A model generated the notes under the pieces. That model saw nothing but the letters and a program-made list of their open reading frames with translations. It made no database searches and was not told the origin of the DNA. Below, one piece after another: positions 1 through 5,658 of a stretch of 7,617 bases of DNA; the stretch's first letter is position 1, and each line of letters begins with the position of its first letter. A program made the position numbers and the translations under genes. The stretch covers positions 1 through 7,617 of the forward strand of contig CAZDJK010000020.1 of the NCBI GenBank assembly GCA_964505725.1. Direction: 5' to 3'. Origin of the DNA: CAVRJC01 sp964505725 (lineage in GTDB: Bacteria > Actinomycetota > Acidimicrobiia > IMCC26256 > DASPTH01).

Positions 1-803
1 CCGATCGCCTCCCCCAGCTCGTCGACCACCCCGGCGCGCCATGACGCCAGCGCGTCCTCGAGGAGCGGCGCGGCGAGGCGGGCCAGCTCGTCAGGGCTGG
101 TGTCCTCGTGGTTCCCGGTGAGCCGTCCGATGACCGAGGCGCCGTGGGAGGTGACGTCGTCGAAGTAGGCGAGGTCACGTTCGGTGCCCGCCACCAAGAG
201 GGGAAGCGGATCCTGCACAGTGACCTTGTCGAGGGCTTGGTCGACGTGGTGGAAGAACGCGCGGTGCTGTGCCTCGGAACGTGAGCTGTGCACCGTGAAG
301 CCACCCGAGGCGAGCGGCTCGCCGCGGGCGCCTTCCACGAAGCACGGGAACCCGTGCCCCTGGTGCTCGGTGAGCACGGTCCCTGCCCCGTCGAAGAGGC
401 GCGTGGGTTTCTCGCCGAGGGCGAGGAGTCGGTAGCGGGGGGTGCGGGCGAGGCCCCGCACCAGGTCGCGGGTTGCGAACGTCTCGTCGATCTCGACGCG
501 CTCGGGCACCGGGAAGCCCAGCGCGAAGACGTGCGTCTCTCCCGGCGCCACGAACACCGCAATCCCGTCGGACGGGTGGCGCAGGTCGACGGACGCGACC
601 GCGTCGTCGATGCGGCGCACGATCTCCGCGCTCTCCCGGTCTCCGAGCTCGGTGTGGAGGCGGCGACGTGCCCGGTCGGCGAGGTCGCGCAGCCGGATCG
701 GGTCTTCGGGGTTGCCGGGACGGTGGCGCTGCACTGGCGCCAGGATGGATACCACCGGGTACTCACGCGGCTCGCGCAGCTCGTCGAGGTCACTCCAGTG
801 CAT
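1..803 (-). CDS. Bacterial eRF1-like protein (baeRF class), 3' end missing
   Basis: 267 residues are visible and the frame is still open at the left edge, so the C-terminal part is missing. The opening (LDELREPREYPVVSILAPVQ, then NPEDPIRLRDLADRARRRL) and the later stretch RLTGNHEDTSPDELARLA (about residues 227-244) match my recollection of bacterial proteins distantly related to peptide-chain release factor eRF1/Pelota, closest to the baeRF3 type; such proteins are often about 370 aa. Members of this wider superfamily are implicated in ribosome rescue or hibernation (Balon is an eRF1-like hibernation factor). No GGQ peptide-release motif is visible in the part present, so peptide hydrolysis is not supported. 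ATG at 803 was chosen because a purine-rich GTGAG lies about 10 bases upstream; an in-frame GTG at 818 is possible. The gene begins 17 bases after the HPF stop, so cotranscription is likely. A role on idle ribosomes is inferred from this pairing. Confidence 0.8.
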   Translation of the reverse strand, partial: MHWSDLDELREPREYPVVSILAPVQRHRPGNPEDPIRLRDLADRARRRLHTELGDRESAEIVRRIDDAVASVDLRHPSDGIAVFVAPGETHVFALGFPVPERVEIDETFATRDLVRGLARTPRYRLLALGEKPTRLFDGAGTVLTEHQGHGFPCFVEGARGEPLASGGFTVHSSRSEAQHRAFFHHVDQALDKVTVQDPLPLLVAGTERDLAYFDDVTSHGASVIGRLTGNHEDTSPDELARLAAPLLEDALASWRAGVVDELGEAI

Positions 804-820
804 CACGACGTCACTCACCC

Positions 821-1618
821 TCAGGAACCGGTCGTCGCTGGCTCGAGGAGCCCGTAGTGACCGTCGTAGCGGCGGTAGAGCACCCGACCCCGTCCGTCGC
901 CCGGATCGAGAAAGAACACGAACGGACGGTCGGTCAGATCCAGCGTCTCGCGGGCCTCTTCAGTGGTCATCGTGGCCGGCCGGACCGGGCTCTGCGTGAC
1001 CGGCACCGCCGCCTCGCTGAGCGAGCACGTCGCGGACGGCTCAGAGAGCTCGTAGGCGGGCCCCGACCGGGCGATCACGTTGTCCTCACCGGTCTCCAGG
1101 TTCGTGAAGAGATAGAAGTCGTGGTCCAGGGCCTCCAAATCGGATACCGCCTCATCGGGGGTCATCTCGCCCCACGAGAAGGTCTTGTGCCGCACCATCT
1201 CACGCTCCTCGACCGGACGGGGGAAGAACACGGGACGCGGCGGTACGTACTCGCCATGACGCCACTCATGCGTTCTCTCACCACGGAAGCGGAGGTGCTC
1301 GTCGGCTTCGTGATGCGCGGCACGCTCGAGACGCTCGCGGAGCCGGGCGTCGAGCTGGTCGATGGCCTCGAACATCGTCGCCGCCGTGGCATGTGCGCGG
1401 ACCATCCGCCCGTTCACGTCGAGCTCGGCCTTTGCGAACGCCGGGCGTTCCCGGGCCGGATCGTCGTGCGCGGTCAGCTCGACCCGGGCGAACAGCAGCG
1501 GGCCCTGCACGAGGGTCCCGAGGTGCTCCACCTTGCGCTGCGCGTACGTCCGCTCGTCGTCGCGGACATCACCCCGAGCGACGACCGCCACCCCCGCTGA
1601 TCGAGCTTCTCCGACCAT
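821..1618 (-). CDS. hpf: Long ribosome hibernation-promoting factor, RafH type with two C-terminal domains
   Basis: A 265-aa protein. Residues about 7-115 form the S30AE/HPF domain that binds the small-subunit decoding region and silences idle ribosomes. Two C-terminal dimerisation-type modules follow. The first (about 139-196) carries VRHKTFSWGEMTPDEA and LDHDFYLFTNLETGEDNV. The second (about 211-261) ends in the family signature VLYRRYDGHYGLLEP. Two C-terminal modules are a hallmark of mycobacterial RafH (hypoxia-associated); ordinary long HPFs have one. The first module has lost the YRRxDGxYGLI ending (it reads ARSGPAYELSEP), so it may serve as an extra ribosome contact rather than the dimer interface. 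ATG 1618 was chosen over an in-frame GTG at 1627 because GAGGTGG sits five bases upstream of it. The eRF1-like gene follows 17 bases after the stop. A DosR-like motif lies 92 bases upstream, consistent with hypoxia or stationary-phase control. Confidence 0.93.
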   Translation of the reverse strand: MVGEARSAGVAVVARGDVRDDERTYAQRKVEHLGTLVQGPLLFARVELTAHDDPARERPAFAKAELDVNGRMVRAHATAATMFEAIDQLDARLRERLERAAHHEADEHLRFRGERTHEWRHGEYVPPRPVFFPRPVEEREMVRHKTFSWGEMTPDEAVSDLEALDHDFYLFTNLETGEDNVIARSGPAYELSEPSATCSLSEAAVPVTQSPVRPATMTTEEARETLDLTDRPFVFFLDPGDGRGRVLYRRYDGHYGLLEPATTGS

Positions 1619-1623
1619 CCCAA

Positions 1624-1630
1624 CCACCTC
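1624..1630 (-). promoter_or_regulatory. Ribosome binding site of hpf
   Basis: GAGGTGG on the minus strand, five bases before ATG 1618. It overlaps the alternative GTG at 1627, which makes that GTG an unlikely start and decides for the shorter protein. Confidence 0.7.
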
Positions 1631-1710
1631 GCCATTTCACCGTCCGGGCCCGCATCTGGACACGCCCCCGTGCTCGTTCCCAGTCTGTGGGCTCCGGGAT
1701 GGTGCGCGCC

Positions 1711-1725
1711 AGGGTCGAAGGTCAC
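1711..1725 (-). promoter_or_regulatory. DosR/DevR-like operator candidate upstream of hpf
   Basis: Read on the minus strand this is GTGACCTTCGACCCT, 92 bases before the hpf ATG in the 275-base gap after thiL. It fits a GGGACYTTNGNCCCT-style DosR core at all but one position. It shares GnGnCCTTnnnCnnT with the sites at 4692, 5583 and 6586. No convincing -10 hexamer is visible downstream. The rest of the 1619-1893 gap shows no gene; a much weaker partial match (GGACTTCGGTGC) lies at 1809-1820 on the minus strand. Confidence 0.45.
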
Positions 1726-1854
1726 CCCACCCGCAGGCCGCGTCGACGACTCACCCGCCTGACCGTTGGGGCGCGGTGCCTGGTGGCCGTTCGCAGCGGG
1801 ACGCGATCGCACCGAAGTCCGTCCCGATCCTTGTCCTCCTGACGAGACGGGCCC

Positions 1855-1882
1855 GGAGCATGCCTCTGAAAAGCAGGGCTCC
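1855..1882 (-). terminator. Possible hairpin terminator after thiL
   Basis: Just downstream of the thiL stop, GGAGC and GCTCC can form a five-base stem (1878-1882 with 1855-1859). An inner CCT/AGG pairing (1875-1877 with 1863-1865) encloses a T-rich loop. There is no trailing U-tract, so this is only a weak candidate. Its placement would separate thiL from hpf. Confidence 0.25.
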
Positions 1883-1893
1883 CGACGCAGGGC

Positions 1894-2835
1894 TCAGGGG
1901 ACCGTGTGTTCCCATCCGCCCGCGGGGAGTGGACGTTCGGTCCCGTCGCTCTCGACGAGAAATCGCCCGTCCGGAACGATCGTGCCGATGCGCGTCGGCG
2001 GCGCGCATCCGGACGCCGCGAATGCCCGGGTGACGCTGGTCGGGTCGGGCGCGGCGAAGCACAGCTCATAGTCGTCACCGGCGAACGCGTCCGCGAGCTC
2101 CGCGCCGGATGCGACGGGTATCGCTGCCGTCTCCACGCGGACCCCGACGCTCGATGCATCGCAGAGGTGACCGAGATCGGTGGCCAGCCCGTCGGAGAGA
2201 TCGATCATGGCCGTGGCCCCGCCGCCGGCCGCCGCGAGGCCCTCTCGGAGGCGTGGCACCGGACGGTGCAGCCGTCGCGCGAGCTCCGGCTCGACTGCCC
2301 GTTCCCGACGTAGGTCGTCGAGCGCCGCCGCGGCGGCACCGAGCGGCCGGGTCACGAACACGGCATCTCCCGGCCGCGCGCCGCGACGAAGCACCGGACC
2401 GTGCGGGCCGCAGTCGCCGAGCACCGTGACCGACACAATCACGGCCGGGCCACTGGTGGTGTCGCCCCCGACCAGCGGGCAGCCGAATGCGTTGCCTGCC
2501 GCCACGATGCCGTCAGTGATCATGTCCGCCAGCCCCGGGCGGTCTGCGGGAATCGTGAGGGTCACGACCGCGGCGCGCGGCACCCCTCCCATCGCGGCGA
2601 GGTCGGAGAGGTTGACCACCAGTGCCTTCCAGCCCACGTCCGCACCCGAGCACCATGTCAGCTCGAAATGCACACCCTCGACGAGCGCATCGGTCGCGAG
2701 GAGCACATCGTCGAGGACGGCGGCGTCGTCACCGATCCAGACCTGCCCCTCTGGCGCCGGAGGCAGACGGGCGCGGAGTCGCTCGAGGAATGCCTGCTCA
2801 CCGCCAGGCGCCGGCGTACGCTCGTCCCCGGTCAT
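1894..2835 (-). CDS. thiL: Thiamine-monophosphate kinase ThiL
   Basis: A 313-aa cytoplasmic enzyme that phosphorylates thiamine monophosphate with ATP to give thiamine diphosphate, the last step of the pathway. Family motifs occur in order: GDDAA (35-39), TDALVEGVHF (48-57), NLSDLAAMGG (75-84), GGDTT (123-127), DLSDGL (212-217), GDDYE (253-257) and a C-terminal GWEH (307-310). The acidic clusters are the expected Mg-ATP and substrate ligands of the PurM/ThiL fold, and the length is normal for the family. ATG 2835 is preceded by GGGAGG with a seven-base spacer; the frame is open further upstream, but that extension is arginine-rich and not ThiL-like. No TPP riboswitch was recognised upstream. 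It is the one clear housekeeping gene here and looks like the border of the stress cluster. A 275-base gap separates it from hpf, so the two are probably separate transcription units. Confidence 0.96.
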   Translation of the reverse strand: MTGDERTPAPGGEQAFLERLRARLPPAPEGQVWIGDDAAVLDDVLLATDALVEGVHFELTWCSGADVGWKALVVNLSDLAAMGGVPRAAVVTLTIPADRPGLADMITDGIVAAGNAFGCPLVGGDTTSGPAVIVSVTVLGDCGPHGPVLRRGARPGDAVFVTRPLGAAAAALDDLRRERAVEPELARRLHRPVPRLREGLAAAGGGATAMIDLSDGLATDLGHLCDASSVGVRVETAAIPVASGAELADAFAGDDYELCFAAPDPTSVTRAFAASGCAPPTRIGTIVPDGRFLVESDGTERPLPAGGWEHTVP

Positions 2836-2972
2836 CCCGGCGCCTCCCGCTCTTCTCGTGCGCTGCGTGTGCGCGAAGCATGGTCGTCTTCCCGGGGATG
2901 GAGCCCGTGTGCGAGGCGGGCCCAGCCGATGGATGATCGGGGCACGAGCGGCACGAGGGCGAGGTCGGTGTG
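2836..2972. promoter_or_regulatory. Divergent intergenic region between thiL and the PrimPol gene
   Basis: These 137 bases must carry promoters for both divergent genes. The thiL Shine-Dalgarno GGGAGG lies at 2843-2848 (minus strand) and that of the PrimPol gene (GAGG) at 2961-2964. I see no clear -35/-10 pair, no DosR-like motif and no TPP riboswitch core. On the minus strand one frame is open across the whole gap and ends in a TGA that overlaps the thiL ATG as ATGA. Confidence 0.4.
2961..2964 (+). promoter_or_regulatory. Ribosome binding site of the PrimPol-HIRAN gene
   Basis: GAGG, part of the purine-rich GAGGGCGAGG at 2955-2964, lies eight bases before ATG 2973 and five before GTG 2970. 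The in-frame TGA at 2934 and the absence of earlier start codons limit the start to these two, or to internal ones at 2982 or 2988. Confidence 0.55.
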
Positions 2973-4598
2973 ATGCCCCATGTGAACATGCTCGACGCCG
3001 CGCTGCGAGCCTGGCACCGGGGATGGTCGGTCGTGCCGATGCACACGACCCGAGGTGGCCGTTGCAGCTGTGGCGTGGCGTCGTGTCCGTCCCTGGGCAA
3101 GCACCCGCGGGTGCGGTGGGACGACTACCAGCATCGCCTGCCACGCGAGGATGAGGTGCACCGCTGGTGGCGACGCTGGCCCGATGCCAATCTTGGTGTG
3201 GTCACTGGTGCCGTGTCCGGTCTGGTGGTGATCGACGTCGATCCGCGCTCGGGTGGGGACGAAGCGCTCGTGGCACTCGAGGAGCGCTTCGGCGCACTGC
3301 CCGCCACCGTGGAGTGCGTCACCGGGGGAGGTGGCGCGCACCTGTACTTCCGTCATCCCGGAGGCGTCGTTCGGAGCGGTCCCTTGGTCGAGGGTGTGGA
3401 CGTGAAGGCCGACGGCGGTGTGGTCATGTCGCCACCCAGCATGCACCCCTCGGGCACCCGATACGCCTGGGACGTCGGTGCCTCACCCAAGGAGCACGAG
3501 TTGGTCGGCCTGCCGACCTGGCTGGTCGATCTGCCTGCCGACAACGCGCGCGATGCGGGTCGGCACGCGGGGACGAGTCGAGCCGTCGCCCCGCGCACGA
3601 TGGATGAACGCCGTGAGTTCGCGCAGCTGTGGGCACGCTTCGGCGTGCAACTCGAGGCGGGGGACCGGTACTACCTGTGCCCCTTCCACGCCGACCATCA
3701 CCCCTCGCTGCACATCGACGCCGAAGGATGCCGCTGGTACTGCTTCGGCTGCGGACGCGGCGGCGGACCGGGACGCCTACGCCGCATCGCCGACCGGCAC
3801 GGCCATCGCACGAGTCGCGTCGACGCGGTTCTCGAGGACGCGGCACGCTCCCGCGATCGCGTGGCTCGCGAGTCGGTACCCACGACATGGATGCAGTGGC
3901 CCACTCTGCAACCCGGCGGCACCCAGCAGGTCGTCGGCGAAGCCCACTACGCGAGCGCCCTCGAGCGACTCGCCCATGGACGCACGTGGCGCGGACCCCG
4001 GACCCGATGGTTCACCGCACGCCTCGCACGCGAACACACCAACCCCCACGATCCCGGCGCGGTCCGCGTCGACATCGGTACCGACACCGTCGGCTACCTG
4101 CCTCGCGCAGACGCTCCGAAGTTCCACCCGATCCTCGAGCAGCTGGGAAGCGATCAGAAGGTCGCGACGACTCGCGCGCGGCTGACCGGAGGATGGGAAC
4201 GAGGCCCGTACGGACGCGGCTCGCTCGGGGTCGCCCTCGACGTCGACCCGCGCGTCATCCCGTGCGAAGCCGACGCCCCATTCCTGCCCCCCGAGCTCAC
4301 GGTCCCGGTCCGCTGCACCGAGCAGCACCATGTCGCGCTCGCGCGGCTCCTCGGTGACGCCGCTGCCCTGCGCACGACCGCACGCTTGCTCGTACCGGCG
4401 GGGCCGTCCGACACGTTACGGATCTCGATCGCGGGCGACGAGGTCGGGACACTCACTGGGACAGTTGCACGCTCCCAGCTCCCGATCGTGCAGCGAGTGC
4501 TCGCCGCCGGGTTCCCGGCCAGCTGCACGGCAACGATCGAGCAGCGTCCCCGCCGACCCGCCCTCCACCTTCACCTCCCGCACCCGAACACGACTTGA
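2973..4598 (+). CDS. PrimPol (AEP) - CHC2 zinc ribbon - HIRAN fusion protein
   Basis: A 541-aa protein of unusual build. Residues about 7-190 are a bifunctional primase-polymerase core of the archaeo-eukaryotic superfamily. They contain a Cys/His cluster (C31, C33, C38, H44 in CPSLGKHPR), the catalytic DxD pair D88/D90 in VVIDVDP, the GGAHLYFRH motif (H123) and GVDVKADGG with D143, followed by SPPSMHPSG. Residues 236-260 form a DnaG-type zinc ribbon: CPFH, 17 residues, then CFGC, the spacing of true DnaG. No TOPRIM or helicase domain follows. Residues about 319-424 are a HIRAN domain (VVGEAHY, NPHDPGAVRV, VGYLPR, RARLTGGW); in HLTF this fold binds 3' ends of single-stranded DNA. Residues about 443-537 look like a second, degenerate HIRAN repeat. 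All predicted catalytic residues are present, so it is probably active. A role in repriming or end-directed synthesis at damaged DNA is inferred. No integrase or replicon genes adjoin it. Confidence 0.88.
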   Translation: MPHVNMLDAALRAWHRGWSVVPMHTTRGGRCSCGVASCPSLGKHPRVRWDDYQHRLPREDEVHRWWRRWPDANLGVVTGAVSGLVVIDVDPRSGGDEALVALEERFGALPATVECVTGGGGAHLYFRHPGGVVRSGPLVEGVDVKADGGVVMSPPSMHPSGTRYAWDVGASPKEHELVGLPTWLVDLPADNARDAGRHAGTSRAVAPRTMDERREFAQLWARFGVQLEAGDRYYLCPFHADHHPSLHIDAEGCRWYCFGCGRGGGPGRLRRIADRHGHRTSRVDAVLEDAARSRDRVARESVPTTWMQWPTLQPGGTQQVVGEAHYASALERLAHGRTWRGPRTRWFTARLAREHTNPHDPGAVRVDIGTDTVGYLPRADAPKFHPILEQLGSDQKVATTRARLTGGWERGPYGRGSLGVALDVDPRVIPCEADAPFLPPELTVPVRCTEQHHVALARLLGDAAALRTTARLLVPAGPSDTLRISIAGDEVGTLTGTVARSQLPIVQRVLAAGFPASCTATIEQRPRRPALHLHLPHPNTT

Positions 4599-4691
4599 TC
4601 CCCGGGCCCGCTTTCGGAAGGGCTGTCCTCGTTGAGGAGTGGTCTCGCACACGGACCCCTGAATGCGATTGGGGGCGGCAGGCTCTGGTTC

Positions 4692-4706
4692 GGGACCTTG
4701 TCCTCT
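4692..4706 (+). promoter_or_regulatory. DosR/DevR-like operator candidate upstream of the BON gene
   Basis: GGGACCTTGTCCTCT, 140 bases before the BON-protein ATG in the 248-base gap after the PrimPol gene. The preceding TTC makes the left half TTCGGGAC, an exact fit to the published DosR half-site TTSGGGAC, and GGAC-CTT-GTCC is a near-palindrome. It differs at a single base from the 16-base word upstream of the USP gene. Apart from a short inverted repeat TCCTC-GTT-GAGGA at 4626-4638, the rest of 4599-4846 shows nothing I recognise. Confidence 0.5.
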
Positions 4707-4846
4707 GCCCTGTCGGTCGGCGCCTGGGCATGCTCGGTGAGCGCATGAGTGAGAGGACCGAGACCGAGGCACACTCCGTTCGCCGGGCGAGTGGTGTGCC
4801 CGAGAGCGGTCTGCGTCGGGCTCGCACGAGACGTCGGAGGTGACCG

Positions 4847-5500
4847 ATGAAGAGCGACGATCAACTTCGCAGAGACGTGGAACACGAGCTGGTCTGGGAA
4901 CCCAAGCTCGATGAGCGTCACATCTCGGTGAGCGCGAAGGAAGGTGCAGTGACCCTCAGCGGTCATGTCTCCACGTACATGGAGAAGCTGAGCGCGGTGC
5001 GTGCCGCGGAACGGGTCTCTGGGGTGAAGGCGGTCGCAGACGACGTCGAGATCCGGCTCGTGGGTTCCCATGTCCGAAACGACAGTGACATCGCGGAGGC
5101 GGTCGCGCACATCTTGACTTGGAACGCGACCGTCCCCAAGGACGTCCAAGCCGAGGTCGCCGACGCGACTGTCACCTTGAAGGGGACAACCAGCTGGGAT
5201 TTCCAACGCGAGGCGGCCACCCGCGCGGTTCGCGGCATCATCGGCGTTCGGGGCGTCAGGAACCTCATCGAGCTCGAAGCGCGTCCTGAGGTCGCGCAGG
5301 CGGTGGAGCAGGAGATCGCGAGCGCGTTCAGCCGCCAAGCGTCTCTCGACGCACGGCGAATCCAGGTGACGGTTCACGATTCCACAGCCGTTCTCAGCGG
5401 TCACGTGCACTCGCTAGCCGAAGCACGCAGCGCAAGGAGCGCCGCATACGCCGCGCCAGGAATCACGAAGGTGGAGAGCCGACTGATCATTGAGCCCTGA
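4847..5500 (+). CDS. Triple BON-domain protein, cytoplasmic
   Basis: A 217-aa protein made almost entirely of three BON domains (about residues 3-71, 78-145 and 148-217). Each repeats the pattern VTLxGxV ... A..V.GV..V...I: GAVTLSGHV (33-41), ATVTLKGT (107-114) and STAVLSGHV (179-187) mark the central strands. BON domains are small alpha/beta modules proposed to bind membranes or ligands and are common in osmotic-stress proteins such as OsmY. Unlike OsmY, this one has no signal peptide (it opens MKSDDQLRRDV) and no membrane segment, so it should stay in the cytoplasm. The start is secure: GGAGG at 4836-4840 lies six bases upstream. A DosR-like site is 140 bases upstream and the USP gene follows 158 bases downstream, so a stress role is likely. 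The specific ligand is unknown. A short inverted repeat, GACAG-C-CTGTC, overlaps the stop codon. Confidence 0.9.
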   Translation: MKSDDQLRRDVEHELVWEPKLDERHISVSAKEGAVTLSGHVSTYMEKLSAVRAAERVSGVKAVADDVEIRLVGSHVRNDSDIAEAVAHILTWNATVPKDVQAEVADATVTLKGTTSWDFQREAATRAVRGIIGVRGVRNLIELEARPEVAQAVEQEIASAFSRQASLDARRIQVTVHDSTAVLSGHVHSLAEARSARSAAYAAPGITKVESRLIIEP

Positions 5501-5551
5501 CAGCCTGTCGGCGTGTCCAAGGCGCTGGCTTCGGGTGTCCGGTTCGCAGCT

Positions 5552-5562
5552 GGGGCCTTTGG
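5552..5562 (+). promoter_or_regulatory. Weak second operator-like site upstream of the USP gene
   Basis: GGGGCCTTTGG resembles the left part of the operator candidate that begins 31 bases further on, roughly three helical turns away. DosR promoters often carry paired boxes, but the right half here does not fit, so support is weak. Confidence 0.22.
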
Positions 5563-5582
5563 ATGGCGTGCCCCACCGGGAG

Positions 5583-5597
5583 GGGACCTTGGCCTCT
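5583..5597 (+). promoter_or_regulatory. DosR/DevR-like operator candidate upstream of the tandem USP gene
   Basis: GGGACCTTGGCCTCT lies 61 bases before the USP ATG. With the following G, 15 of 16 bases match the word upstream of the BON gene, and a CGGT follows at the same six-base distance in both. The 61-base distance to the start codon is compatible with activator binding near the -35 region. No clear -10 element was found; CATTAGAT just before the Shine-Dalgarno is the only AT-rich stretch. Confidence 0.5.
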
Positions 5598-5658
5598 GGT
5601 GTTCCGGTGGCGGGTGCGCGCGGAGTGGTGGCGACATTAGATCGGGGAGGTTCCATTG

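Noticed and set aside
220..230. GTGACCTTGTC, similar to the operator candidates
   Set aside because: It is inside the eRF1-like coding sequence with no gene start downstream in range. It is a caution on the significance of short matches.
473..1600. Open frame of 375 codons on the plus strand
   Set aside because: It is antisense to the clearly recognised HPF and eRF1-like genes and has arginine-rich shadow composition.
2836..2972. TPP riboswitch upstream of thiL
   Set aside because: Looked for because ThiL makes thiamine diphosphate; the conserved CUGAGA and the distal core were not found on the minus strand.
2973..4598. PrimPol gene as part of a plasmid or integrative element
   Set aside because: No integrase, transfer gene, attachment-site repeat, helicase or replication origin is visible within the window. 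It cannot be excluded as a remnant.
4595..4843. 82-codon plus-strand frame between the PrimPol and BON genes
   Set aside because: It is arginine-rich with no domain, its start overlaps the PrimPol stop without a ribosome binding site, and it runs through the operator candidate.
4571..5410. Open frame of 279 codons on the minus strand
   Set aside because: It covers the BON gene in antisense and has no recognisable domain.
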